DNA from: Angomonas ambiguus
Lineage: Eukaryota > Euglenozoa > Kinetoplastea > Trypanosomatida > Trypanosomatidae
Length of the DNA stretch: 64,000 nucleotides
Reading direction: 5' to 3'
Assembly (NCBI GenBank): GCA_019695575.1
Contig: JADNSB010000013.1
Span: 186,001-250,000, forward strand
The notes under the pieces were generated by a model. It was not told the DNA's origin. It saw only the letters and a program-made list of their open reading frames with translations, and did no database searches. The stretch's first letter is position 1, and each line of letters opens with the position of its first letter. The position numbers and the translations under genes were made by a program. Positions 46,901-55,465 of this stretch are shown here, in pieces.

Positions 46901-47743
46901 CTAGAGATCGGCAAAGAACCGAAGAACAACAAGCCACGCTAAAAAAACAGTCGAGTTGGTGGTAAAACAGGCAATGTGTTCCTCCGCCGGTGAGACGTGT
47001 GATACAAAGTGCATCACAAAAATACAGTCCGTCTTGATATACTTCTGAACCACCCCTTTTCGTTCGACTTTAATCACCCCCGGCTCCACCATCCGTTTCC
47101 GAATATTAGGATGCTGATACACACTGTAGGGGTGCGGCTGAGGGGTGGAAGGGAGGGCGGGGGAGTGCAGCAGTTGGTTAAACTCCTCCTTGCTGTATGT
47201 TGGTTCGTCGGACAGGGAGGACACTTTGACCAGATCGGCTAGGGGGAAAAAACGTCGCATGTTTCGGCTCTTGGAAGACACACAGTACCCCAACACGGGC
47301 TCCGGTACATGAATCGCCCGAGGGCCTAAATCAGGACGAGGGAGGTTTAAATCTAAAAATCGAATACAAAAGAAGCGATGGTGCGGAGGGCCACTCTGTA
47401 TAAACTTTTTCAGCATGGTGCCTTTACTAATAAACTCGTCAAAGGCCACCACCACCTCTGGGTAGATGACGGGGGGGACGGGCACATTCCGGTAGTAACA
47501 CACGTGCTCGACCAAGGCCTGGAGGAGGGAGCTAGGGGGGGGCACGGGGGAGGTCAGTCGGCGAGAGGGGGACGGGACGGCAGGGACAGCAGCGGCGGCA
47601 CTGGCAGTGTGGCGCTGTGTGCGACTGCCCTCTGGCGGTGTAATAAGGTTCACCGGCGCCCACGTACCGAACCCCACTGGTGGAGCCCCGCCCCGCGGCC
47701 CTCGTCTATCAGGCTCGTAAGCGTCGTCAAACATGACTGACAA
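46901..47743 (-). CDS. PH-like-domain protein, unknown
   Basis: A 280-aa protein. The first 70 residues are Pro/Arg/Ala-rich and disordered. From about residue 100 the sequence looks like a divergent pleckstrin-homology-type fold: a start FISKGTMLKKFIQSGPPHHR, a strand FFCIRFLDLNLP, later CIFVMHFVSHVSP, and a final amphipathic helix STVFLAWLVVLRFFADL that would cap the barrel. Such PH-like modules are common in trypanosomatid cytoskeletal proteins. No lipid-binding basic motif was identified. Family name not assigned. Confidence 0.72.
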   Translation of the reverse strand: MSVMFDDAYEPDRRGPRGGAPPVGFGTWAPVNLITPPEGSRTQRHTASAAAAVPAVPSPSRRLTSPVPPPSSLLQALVEHVCYYRNVPVPPVIYPEVVVAFDEFISKGTMLKKFIQSGPPHHRFFCIRFLDLNLPRPDLGPRAIHVPEPVLGYCVSSKSRNMRRFFPLADLVKVSSLSDEPTYSKEEFNQLLHSPALPSTPQPHPYSVYQHPNIRKRMVEPGVIKVERKGVVQKYIKTDCIFVMHFVSHVSPAEEHIACFTTNSTVFLAWLVVLRFFADL

Positions 47744-47890
47744 TATAGTTAAGGGAAAGAAAGAAAAAAGGGAGAGAAGGAAAACACTTCACACGGAAAT
47801 CAAATCAAAAACGGGGAACAAAACAAATCAAAAAAAAATATATATTACGTATAATTTCAAAATTAAAGCGTATCCTGTAACAGAGTGAGT

Positions 47891-48994
47891 TTAAGAAAGA
47901 AGAGCTTCGCAAAAGGGAGAAAACCGAAATAGCTCTGTCTCATTTTGAACCGAGAAAAAGTCCTTGAAGCGAAAGTGCCATCTCTTTTTCTCGTATTTGC
48001 GTCTTTCCTTCGACGAAGAGGTCGCCTTCGCCGTCTCCTTCCGTTCCGGAGGAGACCGTTCCTGGGATGGGTACTGCAGGGTGGAGGAGACCTCATACCG
48101 CTCCCGCGAGGATTCAAACAGCGCCTGTTCAATCGAGCAGGTTTCCAGACTATAAGCAATAAAGGCCTTCTCACTGAGGCAGATGGGATGCGTGCAGGTC
48201 ACCCAGAGGCAATCGTCTTGTGCACCGGTGCAGTTGGGAAGACGGGTGAGCTGGTCGTGATAGACCGACCACGCATCCACGTCGTACGGATTCCAGTGGG
48301 ACAAGGAAAACCTCCACGCCTTTTTGTGGATCAGAAATGGCTCTCCCTTTGGATTTACCCGTTCTGTATCGTTGGGAGCGAAGAAATAGGAAACGGCTAC
48401 GACAGTGACGATGAGAACCACTAATAATTTCCAAAACCAGCTCCACACTCTCCGACGGATTCGACGTCGGGTAGCACTAGTGGAACAGTAATAGTCGTAC
48501 ACCTCCGCGGACGGAGGGTCCAACTCCCGCAGTGTCTCTATGTACTCCTTTCCGATCTCTGGGTATTTGACAAACACAAGGTCCTGCTGCTGTGTCCAGT
48601 GAGAAACCACTTTAGTGAAGTTGAACAATAACCGGTCTTTAATCTGCCGCATCTGTTCCCAAGGAGACACACCGGTAGACTGGTACTGGTCCGCGGCGTA
48701 GGCACCCAGCAGGACATACACATCTCTAATCTCCTTCTCTTTCAGTACCTCGTAACTGTGCTGCACGTACTGGCACGCCAACTCCACCTTCTTTTTCAAC
48801 TCCTCCTTTTCGTCCTCCGAGAGTCCGTTGGAGTGAATAGTCTCTGAGCTCAATACTTTATCGGGGTGCAACTGCAGCATAAGACGTCGGTAGGATTTTT
48901 TGATCGCCACCTCATCGGCATCTTTGGTGAGCTGAAGAATGCCAAAGTAGTCCTTTGGGTGCGCCACAATAAAGTCGATGTGATCGAGTTCCAT
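47891..48994 (-). CDS. Membrane-anchored J-domain (DnaJ) protein
   Basis: A 367-aa Hsp70 co-chaperone. The J domain is at about residues 12-85 (DYFGILQLTKDADEVAIKKS, then YRRLMLQLHPDKV with HPD at 43-45), with an extended loop before the last helix. A single membrane helix (about 190-208, LLVVLIVTVVAVSYFFA) follows an Arg-rich stretch (RRRIRRRVW), so the J domain should face the cytosol. The C-terminal part contains several Cys (NCTGAQDDCLWVTC, CLSEKAF, TCSIEQ) and could be lumenal; the tail is Lys/Arg-rich. The layout recalls ER J-proteins, but no Sec63 domain is seen. The upstream 44-codon extension covers the pyrimidine tract and is excluded. Confidence 0.85.
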   Translation of the reverse strand: MELDHIDFIVAHPKDYFGILQLTKDADEVAIKKSYRRLMLQLHPDKVLSSETIHSNGLSEDEKEELKKKVELACQYVQHSYEVLKEKEIRDVYVLLGAYAADQYQSTGVSPWEQMRQIKDRLLFNFTKVVSHWTQQQDLVFVKYPEIGKEYIETLRELDPPSAEVYDYYCSTSATRRRIRRRVWSWFWKLLVVLIVTVVAVSYFFAPNDTERVNPKGEPFLIHKKAWRFSLSHWNPYDVDAWSVYHDQLTRLPNCTGAQDDCLWVTCTHPICLSEKAFIAYSLETCSIEQALFESSRERYEVSSTLQYPSQERSPPERKETAKATSSSKERRKYEKKRWHFRFKDFFSVQNETELFRFSPFCEALLS

Positions 48995-49398
48995 CGATTC
49001 AGCTAACTTTTGAAAAATGAAAAAGAAGGAAAAGGGGAAAAGGAAAGGGTGAGTCAGATAGTGGTTCACATTCCAATTAACACCATCCCTAACGAAATAA
49101 CACCTGCACGGTAAGAGAAATCCCACAAAGAGTCTTTTTTTTTTTATTTTTACTTTTATTTTTTATTTTTCTTATATAGAAAACAGTAAACATTATTATT
49201 ATTGTTATTAGTATATTAATTATGGAATGAGTAGAGTACGGCAAACTGGTGCAAAAATAAATGGTCGAACACTCACACACACATACACACCAACAGCACC
49301 CCGTTTCCGCCCCGCAGTTGCAATGGTTTATTAGCTTTACTATGTTCTCCTTTCTTCTTCTCTTTTCTTTTTTTTTACGAATAACTAAAAAAGAGGAG
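48995..49398. other. Intergenic region, no gene seen
   Basis: 404 bp. A minus-strand frame reaching from 49790 into this gap is a shadow of eIF3g followed by low-complexity sequence. The gap holds the J-protein splice region and the eIF3g 3'UTR. Confidence 0.5.
49007..49008 (-). promoter_or_regulatory. Candidate spliced-leader acceptor for the J-protein gene
   Basis: In the mRNA sense CCTTTTCCCCTTTTCCTTC and TTTTTCATTTTTCAAAAG precede the start by 12 bases. It lies inside the longer open frame and so supports the start at 48994. Confidence 0.6.
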
Positions 49399-50196
49399 TT
49401 ACTTCCCATGCGGCTCAGCCTTCGAAATACGGATAGTGGAGTTTTTGTAATTGACAGAATTCTTCTTGATGGCAAAGTTAGCATCCTTCTCGGAGTCGTA
49501 CGTGATAAAACCAAATCCCTTGCACTGGCCGGTTTGCTTGTCTCGGACAATAAAAACCCGCTTAACGGTAACCTCTCCTCTAAAGGAGAACACCTCTTTA
49601 AGATTGTCCTCGGTGATGTTGTCGTTAAGATTGGAAACGCGAATCTTCTTTTTGTAATCATTCGCTCCCTCCACTGCCGACACGTGTCCCCGGTTGCGAG
49701 AGTCGGCCCATGACTCTCCCACGTCATCGTCGTTCTGCTCTCTCGGCTTCTGACGCTTCCTCTGTTCATCTTCGATTTTAATACGGGCAAACCTGCTATC
49801 TTTCACATTCACCTCGGCGTTAGCGAACTCCCGAATCGCGTTATTCACCTTGGTACGGGCCTCGGCGTTGAACTCGTCTACATTACCCAACTCTATATAA
49901 TAAGGTGGTTCAGGTTTCGACGGGGAAGACTCCTTCTCCTTCATGTACGCCACCGCCTTACCATACGGGGCGAAGCGCGCCCGTAAGTCAGCGGGAGTGA
50001 TTTCTCTCGTCACGTGCGTTTTTAATACTTTTTTTGTGATTTCAAACTTATTGCCATCGTTGTCGGTTATCGTCTCCATCACTACATCGGCGTTCTCCCA
50101 CTGCTCCGCGGCAGTGTCGAACTCCTCCTCCTCCTCGCTGTAGTAACTTTCCTCATCGAGGTACTCGTCATCCCGTTCGGCCCATGTAGTCGCCAT
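49399..50196 (-). CDS. EIF3G: Translation initiation factor eIF3 subunit g
   Basis: A 265-aa protein with an acidic N-terminus (DDEYLDEESYYSEEEEEF), the eIF3g-type segment MWENADVV-like ETITDNDGNKFEITKKV that corresponds to the NDDGKKVKIT motif, and one C-terminal RRM (about 184-262). RNP2 is IRVSNLNDNI and RNP1 is KGFGFITYDS. eIF3g sits near the mRNA entry channel and contacts eIF3i. The central Cys-rich zinc-knuckle of metazoan eIF3g is not visible, which is expected in divergent eukaryotes. Alternative: another single-RRM protein, but the N-terminal motif favours eIF3g. Confidence 0.83.
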   Translation of the reverse strand: MATTWAERDDEYLDEESYYSEEEEEFDTAAEQWENADVVMETITDNDGNKFEITKKVLKTHVTREITPADLRARFAPYGKAVAYMKEKESSPSKPEPPYYIELGNVDEFNAEARTKVNNAIREFANAEVNVKDSRFARIKIEDEQRKRQKPREQNDDDVGESWADSRNRGHVSAVEGANDYKKKIRVSNLNDNITEDNLKEVFSFRGEVTVKRVFIVRDKQTGQCKGFGFITYDSEKDANFAIKKNSVNYKNSTIRISKAEPHGK

Positions 50197-50451
50197 TTCA
50201 CTTTTTTATTTATTATTTGTATATGCTTTTTTTTTTTTTTTAATATCTGTTAAAGGTAAAAAAGGATACGGAGAGTTAAGAAAAAAAAAATAGTAAACTG
50301 TAGCAGAAGATATTGAAAGAGTCACAGAAGAAAGAAATGAAAAAACGCTTGAAAGTGTACAATGAAAAAAATAAAGGGTGAACCACAAAAAATGTACAAT
50401 AAATAAGAGACAGGCAGGCGGGAAAAAAAAGGATGGCCGGTTCTGCCCGTT

Positions 50452-51357
50452 CTAATTTCTCCAACTTGGTTTGGCGTTTTGGAGTTCCGCTCGCTTTCTA
50501 TCGTAGACGGAACCTTTTACTTCCCGTCGGTTAGGGTCCACCCCCGTGCGCCTCGAAGTTTTGGAAGGGGTGACTACTTGAAAACTTTCATCGGAGCTTT
50601 TTGAAGTGGAACGGCGCAGCTCTTCTTTTCGTCCCCGAGAAGGACGATCGTTGGGTCGTGGATGGCTACTTCTTCTGTTTTCACTCGGGTCCCGGCGACC
50701 AGGACGGCGAGTGTCCCCCTCCTGGAGCAGAGACGCCTCTAGGTGCTGAATACTTTCGTTCAACCGAGACTGTTGCTGCTTTAAGCGTTTTAGCTCCTCT
50801 CTGACACTATCCATCGGAGGGGAATGGCGGCGTGGATGTGGACGGGTCCTTCGTTCCTTTGTCTGCGGTGGAGAGGCACCGGCACTAGTACTGGTAGTGG
50901 CCGAGGGGGAGGGACCATGGCCGGGTAACGCCCCGGGGTGCTGTCGGGCATACTGATACCACTGTTGATAATACAAGCACCAACCATAGTACGCTTGGTA
51001 CCACTGCATCCCGGGGCTGACCGCGCCAGGGAGGCCTCCCTTCCTCTCCTCTCTAGGTGATTCGTTATGGGGGGGAGCGGGGGCGGCGCGGTGGGGGAAG
51101 TCACTGCTCAGTACCTCCTCCACCTCCGAGAGAAGGGCGGCTATTTCATCTTTTGTAATTTCCTTCTGGGAGGCTGTCTCGTTCATTCGGTCTATTGCGT
51201 TGCGTACACGGGAGGATTTGGAACGAAACCGTACCCCAGTTCCGCTCCGTGTATCGATCACCTCATTGGAGGAGGATGGCTCTCCATCAGGGGCCGTGTC
51301 GGCGCCAATACGTTCTATTCTGCTGAGGTACTCCTCCATAAGATCAGCATTCCTCAT
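50452..51357 (-). CDS. Aromatic and Arg/Ser-rich protein of unknown function
   Basis: A 301-aa protein. Residues 1-90 are mixed helical and polar, with LLSEVEEVLSSDF. A striking patch near 117-137 (MQWYQAYYGWCLYYQQWYQY) has eleven aromatic residues out of twenty. A coiled-coil segment (about 182-212, REELKRLKQQQSRLNESIQHLEAS split here) precedes a long Arg/Ser/Pro-rich tail (about 215-301). Aromatic/Gln patches plus Arg-rich tails are typical of proteins in RNA granules or splicing, which is only an inference. The upstream extension of 58 codons is hydrophobic low-complexity sequence over the pyrimidine tract and is excluded. Confidence 0.75.
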   Translation of the reverse strand: MRNADLMEEYLSRIERIGADTAPDGEPSSSNEVIDTRSGTGVRFRSKSSRVRNAIDRMNETASQKEITKDEIAALLSEVEEVLSSDFPHRAAPAPPHNESPREERKGGLPGAVSPGMQWYQAYYGWCLYYQQWYQYARQHPGALPGHGPSPSATTSTSAGASPPQTKERRTRPHPRRHSPPMDSVREELKRLKQQQSRLNESIQHLEASLLQEGDTRRPGRRDPSENRRSSHPRPNDRPSRGRKEELRRSTSKSSDESFQVVTPSKTSRRTGVDPNRREVKGSVYDRKRAELQNAKPSWRN

Positions 51358-51572
51358 TGGTGAGGGGTTACCTTTTAGTACAAAAAGTAACAATAGAAGA
51401 GGGGATTGGGAAGAGGAGGAGAAATGCCAAGTGTAAATTTCAATCCAATTGTAATGTGAAAAAAAAGGGGGTGGAACATTTTTAAAGAGCAAAAACAAAA
51501 AAAAAATTAAGGAAGAGAGCGAGAGATGCATTTATTCCCCACAACAAACAGTCTGTTGTGTGGTGTAGTTCC

Positions 51573-53159
51573 TCACGACTTGGAGGGTACCCAAATACGG
51601 ACAGTAGAGTCCGCGCTCGTCGTGGCGATAATAGGCCGCGAATTGGTGTGGTGGACCGCCGCCCCTGTCACCCTATCTCTATGGCCCTCCAACACCTCCA
51701 TCACATTAGCCGTTCCATCCTCAGTAATGTCAAACACACAGGCGGTGTTGTCAGGGCCGCTCGCCACCGCCAAGTCACACTCTGTCAATTGCCGTATTAC
51801 CGGCTGCTCCGCCTCCTTCTCCCCATCGTCAAACAGCATAGATTCCTGCGGCTTACCGCGCTTGCCAGTCCAAAAACCGCACCGCACCAGAGAACCGCGG
51901 GTGAGAACCCCCGGGAGCACATTTCGCAACAAGTACAGTTCATTCACCCCGTGTTTCATCATGGGGGAGCTGAGATTCCCGCGATAGCACCGCACCATGT
52001 TATCGTCCGACACGCAAATAAGCCGTTTAGTATCATCCCGACTGTGAAAGTGTGCCACATAACTGATGGAGGAGTGCGATGGGTCATTAAGAAGGCGACT
52101 GATGCAGGGAAGACCACCCGACGTCGGAGGCGGCGGACTGGAAGAAAAGGAAGGGGACTGGGTCTCCTCCGGCTTCAGCAGTGGCTGGGAAGAAGGGGTG
52201 GCGGGAGTGCCTTGAGGCAGGGAACCAGACTTTGTACTAGGGCGAACTTCCTCCTCCTTGGGTGGTTTCTTTTCTTGGGTGGCGCTATTCTCGGTGCTCA
52301 CCGCTAAACCCGCTCGTCGCATATCCCAGACGGTGATCATGCCGTTCCCATGGCCCATGATCAATTGACCAGAGGCGCTGTCCACTGTGATAGAGTTCAC
52401 TCTACTTTCGTGCTCCCATGATATCGGTTTTTGCACTCTAGTGTCGACGATCCACGTACGCCTACGGGAATCCGCACACGCAAACACGAACGACTTATCC
52501 AGCGGGGTAGCACACAGCACAAAACCTCCGGCCGTGTGTTGGAACACTGGCGTTTGCTCCGCCTTGCGGTAGTCCCACAGCTTTACGGTACTATCGTAGG
52601 ACGCAGAGAGTAGTTGATGCGTGCCCTGAAACCACTGGACATCGCTAATATTTTCATCGTGCGCCACAAAGTCCCACTGTTTAGCTCCGGTAAAAAAGTT
52701 TTGTATAATAAGTCGTTGGTCTAGCCCTCCTGTCGCCAGCAAAGGCTCCTCCTCAGGGGCAAAGGCACAGCAGTGCACTGCTTTGGTGTGTTCCCGGAGA
52801 TGTGTCCGTAATTGAAACCACTTATTTCCATTATGTGTATCCCTCTCCTCGTTCCCTTTTGCCGTGAAATCGGTATTGTTCAACGTCGGGGAGGTTTGAG
52901 GGGCAGCGAAAAAGGCAGTGCGTTGGATAGAGTCCATGCGAAGACTACGAATGTCAATTGGGGAGTCTAACGTGATGCCGACCGAGCTCAGTTTACTGAC
53001 CGCGATATCCAACAACGCACTCATCTGAAAGAGTTGTTGTTTTAAAATTTGATTCTCGACTTGAGTATCGGTAAGTCGTTTTCGCAGGGATAGCTGTTCA
53101 TGCTGGACTGTCGCCATGGACTGCAGGGACGGCGAAAAGGTTTCATTCATGTCGGCCAT
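51573..53159 (-). CDS. WD40-repeat protein with N-terminal coiled coil
   Basis: A 528-aa protein. Residues about 15-55 form a short coiled coil (HEQLSLRKRLTDTQVENQIL). From about 115 there are WD40 units: HLREHTKAVHCCAFAPEEEP with ATGGLDQRLIIQN, VQWFQGTHQLLSASYDSTVKLWD, VNSITVDSASGQLIMGHGNG with MITVWD, a long Ser/Pro-rich insert (about 285-350), and a last repeat LEGHRDRVTGAAVHHTN ending DSTVRIW. An N-terminal coiled coil before a seven-blade propeller recalls many trafficking and cytoskeletal scaffolds; a specific orthologue was not recognised. Confidence 0.85.
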   Translation of the reverse strand: MADMNETFSPSLQSMATVQHEQLSLRKRLTDTQVENQILKQQLFQMSALLDIAVSKLSSVGITLDSPIDIRSLRMDSIQRTAFFAAPQTSPTLNNTDFTAKGNEERDTHNGNKWFQLRTHLREHTKAVHCCAFAPEEEPLLATGGLDQRLIIQNFFTGAKQWDFVAHDENISDVQWFQGTHQLLSASYDSTVKLWDYRKAEQTPVFQHTAGGFVLCATPLDKSFVFACADSRRRTWIVDTRVQKPISWEHESRVNSITVDSASGQLIMGHGNGMITVWDMRRAGLAVSTENSATQEKKPPKEEEVRPSTKSGSLPQGTPATPSSQPLLKPEETQSPSFSSSPPPPTSGGLPCISRLLNDPSHSSISYVAHFHSRDDTKRLICVSDDNMVRCYRGNLSSPMMKHGVNELYLLRNVLPGVLTRGSLVRCGFWTGKRGKPQESMLFDDGEKEAEQPVIRQLTECDLAVASGPDNTACVFDITEDGTANVMEVLEGHRDRVTGAAVHHTNSRPIIATTSADSTVRIWVPSKS

Positions 53160-53498
53160 GGAAAAGTAAAATACAAACAAGCACACACACAAGAAAAAAA
53201 ATCGTCTCCGTACAAACACCAAGACGGATTTTGGTGAAATATGTGATTACTCCTAATTCAGTTCTAACACTACATGAGAGCAGTAAAACAGAAAGGACGA
53301 AAGTGGTTCTGGCTCAAGTGGGAAACTTTCAAGACCGTCAGAAATTACCAAGGTAAAAAAAAAAAAAACATGAATAATGAATAATGAATATGTATAGAGA
53401 AACAGTATGCATTTGGATGGAACCCCACACCCCCACCCCCCGTCGTATCTAGGCGGACCACGTATCAACCTGTATTCGCCCCTCCCGTGTCATGTCTT
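53160..53498. other. Intergenic region, partly shifted-frame coding for NDOR1
   Basis: 339 bp between the WD40 gene and the annotated NDOR1 stop. Positions 53449-53498 continue the NDOR1 sequence in a shifted frame ending DTWSA and a TAG at 53449-53451. The remainder (about 53160-53448) is the WD40 splice region and NDOR1 3' flank, with an A-run near 53356. Confidence 0.6.
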
Positions 53499-55256
53499 TT
53501 AGGAACGCCTCAGCCTCCCCCTCGTCCCCTCACACAAAACCGCCTCCACTATATCCCGCAAGACGTCCAGCACATTGTCCGGCATTTGCTTCGCATTGCC
53601 GCAGAGGTACACCACCGACTGCGGGTCCCGCAGTACTTCCCCTACCACCTTTGCCTCCTCTCCCAGCTGGTGCTGGACATATATTTTCTTCTCTGTGTAC
53701 CGGGAGAACGCTGGATGAAGATGGAGACATAGTTGTTTTTCCTTGACAAAAGAACCCCATTCCTTTTCATACAAGTAATCCTTGTCGGGGTATCGGCAAC
53801 CGAAAAAAAGATGGATAGGAACACTCCTCCAGGACTCTTTTGAGGCGCAATGGCGCAACAGTCCACGCAGAGGGGCAATCCCTGTCCCGGTGGCGATCAG
53901 CAGTAAAGGGGCGGGAGCATCGGGGACAGTAAGGCCGCCTTGCCAGAGAAAGCAATCCGAGATCCGCTCCCCAGGTTGACAGTTGCAGAGGTAGGAGCTA
54001 CAAAGGCCGGAGCGGGACCGCTTCATGGGGGTGGTCCACTGCAGCCGCCCTACAGTGAGGTGAAACGCTTTCGGTCCGTCCAGGTCCCTGGAGGAGGAGA
54101 GAGAGAATAAACGAGGACGGAGAGGCGCGCAAAAGGACAAGAATAACGCAAAGCTCGGTTGGAGCATCTTAAAGTCGTGAAGTACCTCCACGACGTTTCG
54201 CTTCTCACGGTGGGAGTAATTCAAGTACTCCGTCACCTGTCGTGGGTCGGAGAGCTCGAGCAGTCTCTCCCGCAGTTCGTTTTCCTCCTCCGTAAAGCCC
54301 TTCACCAGTTGACTCAACATCCATAAGAAATCCTGACTCGTCACCGCATCGAGGTCGACGTACCACTTTAGTATGGAATAGTAGGAAAGAGGACGGCCAA
54401 CAAAGGCAGGACACGTAAACTCGGTCATGCCGTGGGTGTAGTCGGGTGACACTTGGACAACTTCGTTACCCTCTAGGTGCAGTATATCCAGTGCCAGTTT
54501 TACTTGTTCCTCTCGGTTGGGACAATACACCCCCAAGGCATCGCCCACCTCGTAAGGCTTCCCGTCCTCTGCCGCAGCGGATTCCAGTTCCAAATGACAA
54601 ACCTCTTGGAAGTGATCCTCCGCCGTGATTCGCTCGCATTTTTTTACAAAGAGGCTGAAGGTGTCCTCTTTTCTGTAAGGGATCTCACGCACCTCTTCGT
54701 TCTGCTTCTCTAGTTCCATCGGGGAAGGGGAAATCTGATACAGAGGGAACAAAGGCGCTTCGAGGGGGTTCTCTTCTTTGGTGGTTGTGTTGTCCTCCTT
54801 GATTAAGCCCATCTTGATCCACAACTCCCACAGCCACGGCAGCAATACCTCATCTAACCCTTTACCGTCACTCTCGTCGCCCAACCCTTTCGACACTAGC
54901 GGCACCGCACCCAACTGCTGGAGGCGGTTGTGCAGCATCTTCCCCATGTAGTTAAACTTTCGATAGGTAGAGTCCCCCAGACCGAACACCGCAAACTCCA
55001 GCGCACTCAGGTCATACCTACACTGAAGGAGCTTCGCCCACGTTATACGAAACGTATCCGGTGCCTCCCCTTGATTCGCATTAGAGCACACGAACAGCAC
55101 AGGACAGTTCCACTGGGTCCAGTCATTGGGGTCTGTAGTGTCCGCAGCGAGGCAGCACACCACACCACAGCCTCGCTTAATGGCTAGTCGAGCAACTCGG
55201 AACGCCAGTCTCTCCGCATTCCCTGTCTGGGTACCGTATAAGATGCACAGCGACAT
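53499..55256 (-). CDS. NDOR1: Diflavin reductase NDOR1/Tah18, apparent frameshift at 3' end
   Basis: A 585-aa NADPH-dependent flavoprotein that in other eukaryotes feeds electrons to Dre2/CIAPIN1 for cytosolic iron-sulfur cluster assembly. Domains: FMN flavodoxin (about 1-150, LYGTQTGNAERLA, FVCSNANQGEAP, VFGLGDSTYRKFN), FAD-binding (RLFSLSSS; GLCSSYLCN) and NADPH-binding (IATGTGIAPLRG; LFFGCR; VYLCGNAKQMP). The last residues (about 571-585, LCEGTRGRLRRS) do not fit the family. In the adjacent frame the DNA encodes EAEAFLKDMTREGRIQVDTW and SA, the expected Tah18/P450-reductase-type ending with its C-terminal Trp. A one-base loss in a G-run (C-runs at 53517-53521 or 53526-53529 on the plus strand) would explain this. 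Confidence 0.92.
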   Translation of the reverse strand: MSLCILYGTQTGNAERLAFRVARLAIKRGCGVVCCLAADTTDPNDWTQWNCPVLFVCSNANQGEAPDTFRITWAKLLQCRYDLSALEFAVFGLGDSTYRKFNYMGKMLHNRLQQLGAVPLVSKGLGDESDGKGLDEVLLPWLWELWIKMGLIKEDNTTTKEENPLEAPLFPLYQISPSPMELEKQNEEVREIPYRKEDTFSLFVKKCERITAEDHFQEVCHLELESAAAEDGKPYEVGDALGVYCPNREEQVKLALDILHLEGNEVVQVSPDYTHGMTEFTCPAFVGRPLSYYSILKWYVDLDAVTSQDFLWMLSQLVKGFTEEENELRERLLELSDPRQVTEYLNYSHREKRNVVEVLHDFKMLQPSFALFLSFCAPLRPRLFSLSSSRDLDGPKAFHLTVGRLQWTTPMKRSRSGLCSSYLCNCQPGERISDCFLWQGGLTVPDAPAPLLLIATGTGIAPLRGLLRHCASKESWRSVPIHLFFGCRYPDKDYLYEKEWGSFVKEKQLCLHLHPAFSRYTEKKIYVQHQLGEEAKVVGEVLRDPQSVVYLCGNAKQMPDNVLDVLRDIVEAVLCEGTRGRLRRS

Positions 55257-55465
55257 AATTGGCTCAAGATAACAGAAATAATAATAATAAAAAAAAAAGA
55301 AGTAAGAGGAAGGAAAGGGGGGGGGTATACATGTCACGTAAAGGGTTTTTTTTTTTTACAACAGAAAAAAAAAGGGGAAAGGAAATAAAAAAAGAAGACA
55401 AAAACAGAATACGTACTGAATAAAACGGTATCATCGGCAATGACGCCTGCAAGACATTTTTCGAT

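Noticed and set aside
49089-49790. 233-codon minus-strand frame overlapping eIF3g
   Set aside because: It overlaps eIF3g out of frame and continues into low-complexity UTR; the eIF3g frame has a real RRM.
53499-53560. Programmed -1 ribosomal frameshift at the NDOR1 3' end
   Set aside because: No standard X-XXY-YYZ slippery heptamer is seen near the frame change; a homopolymer length error is simpler.
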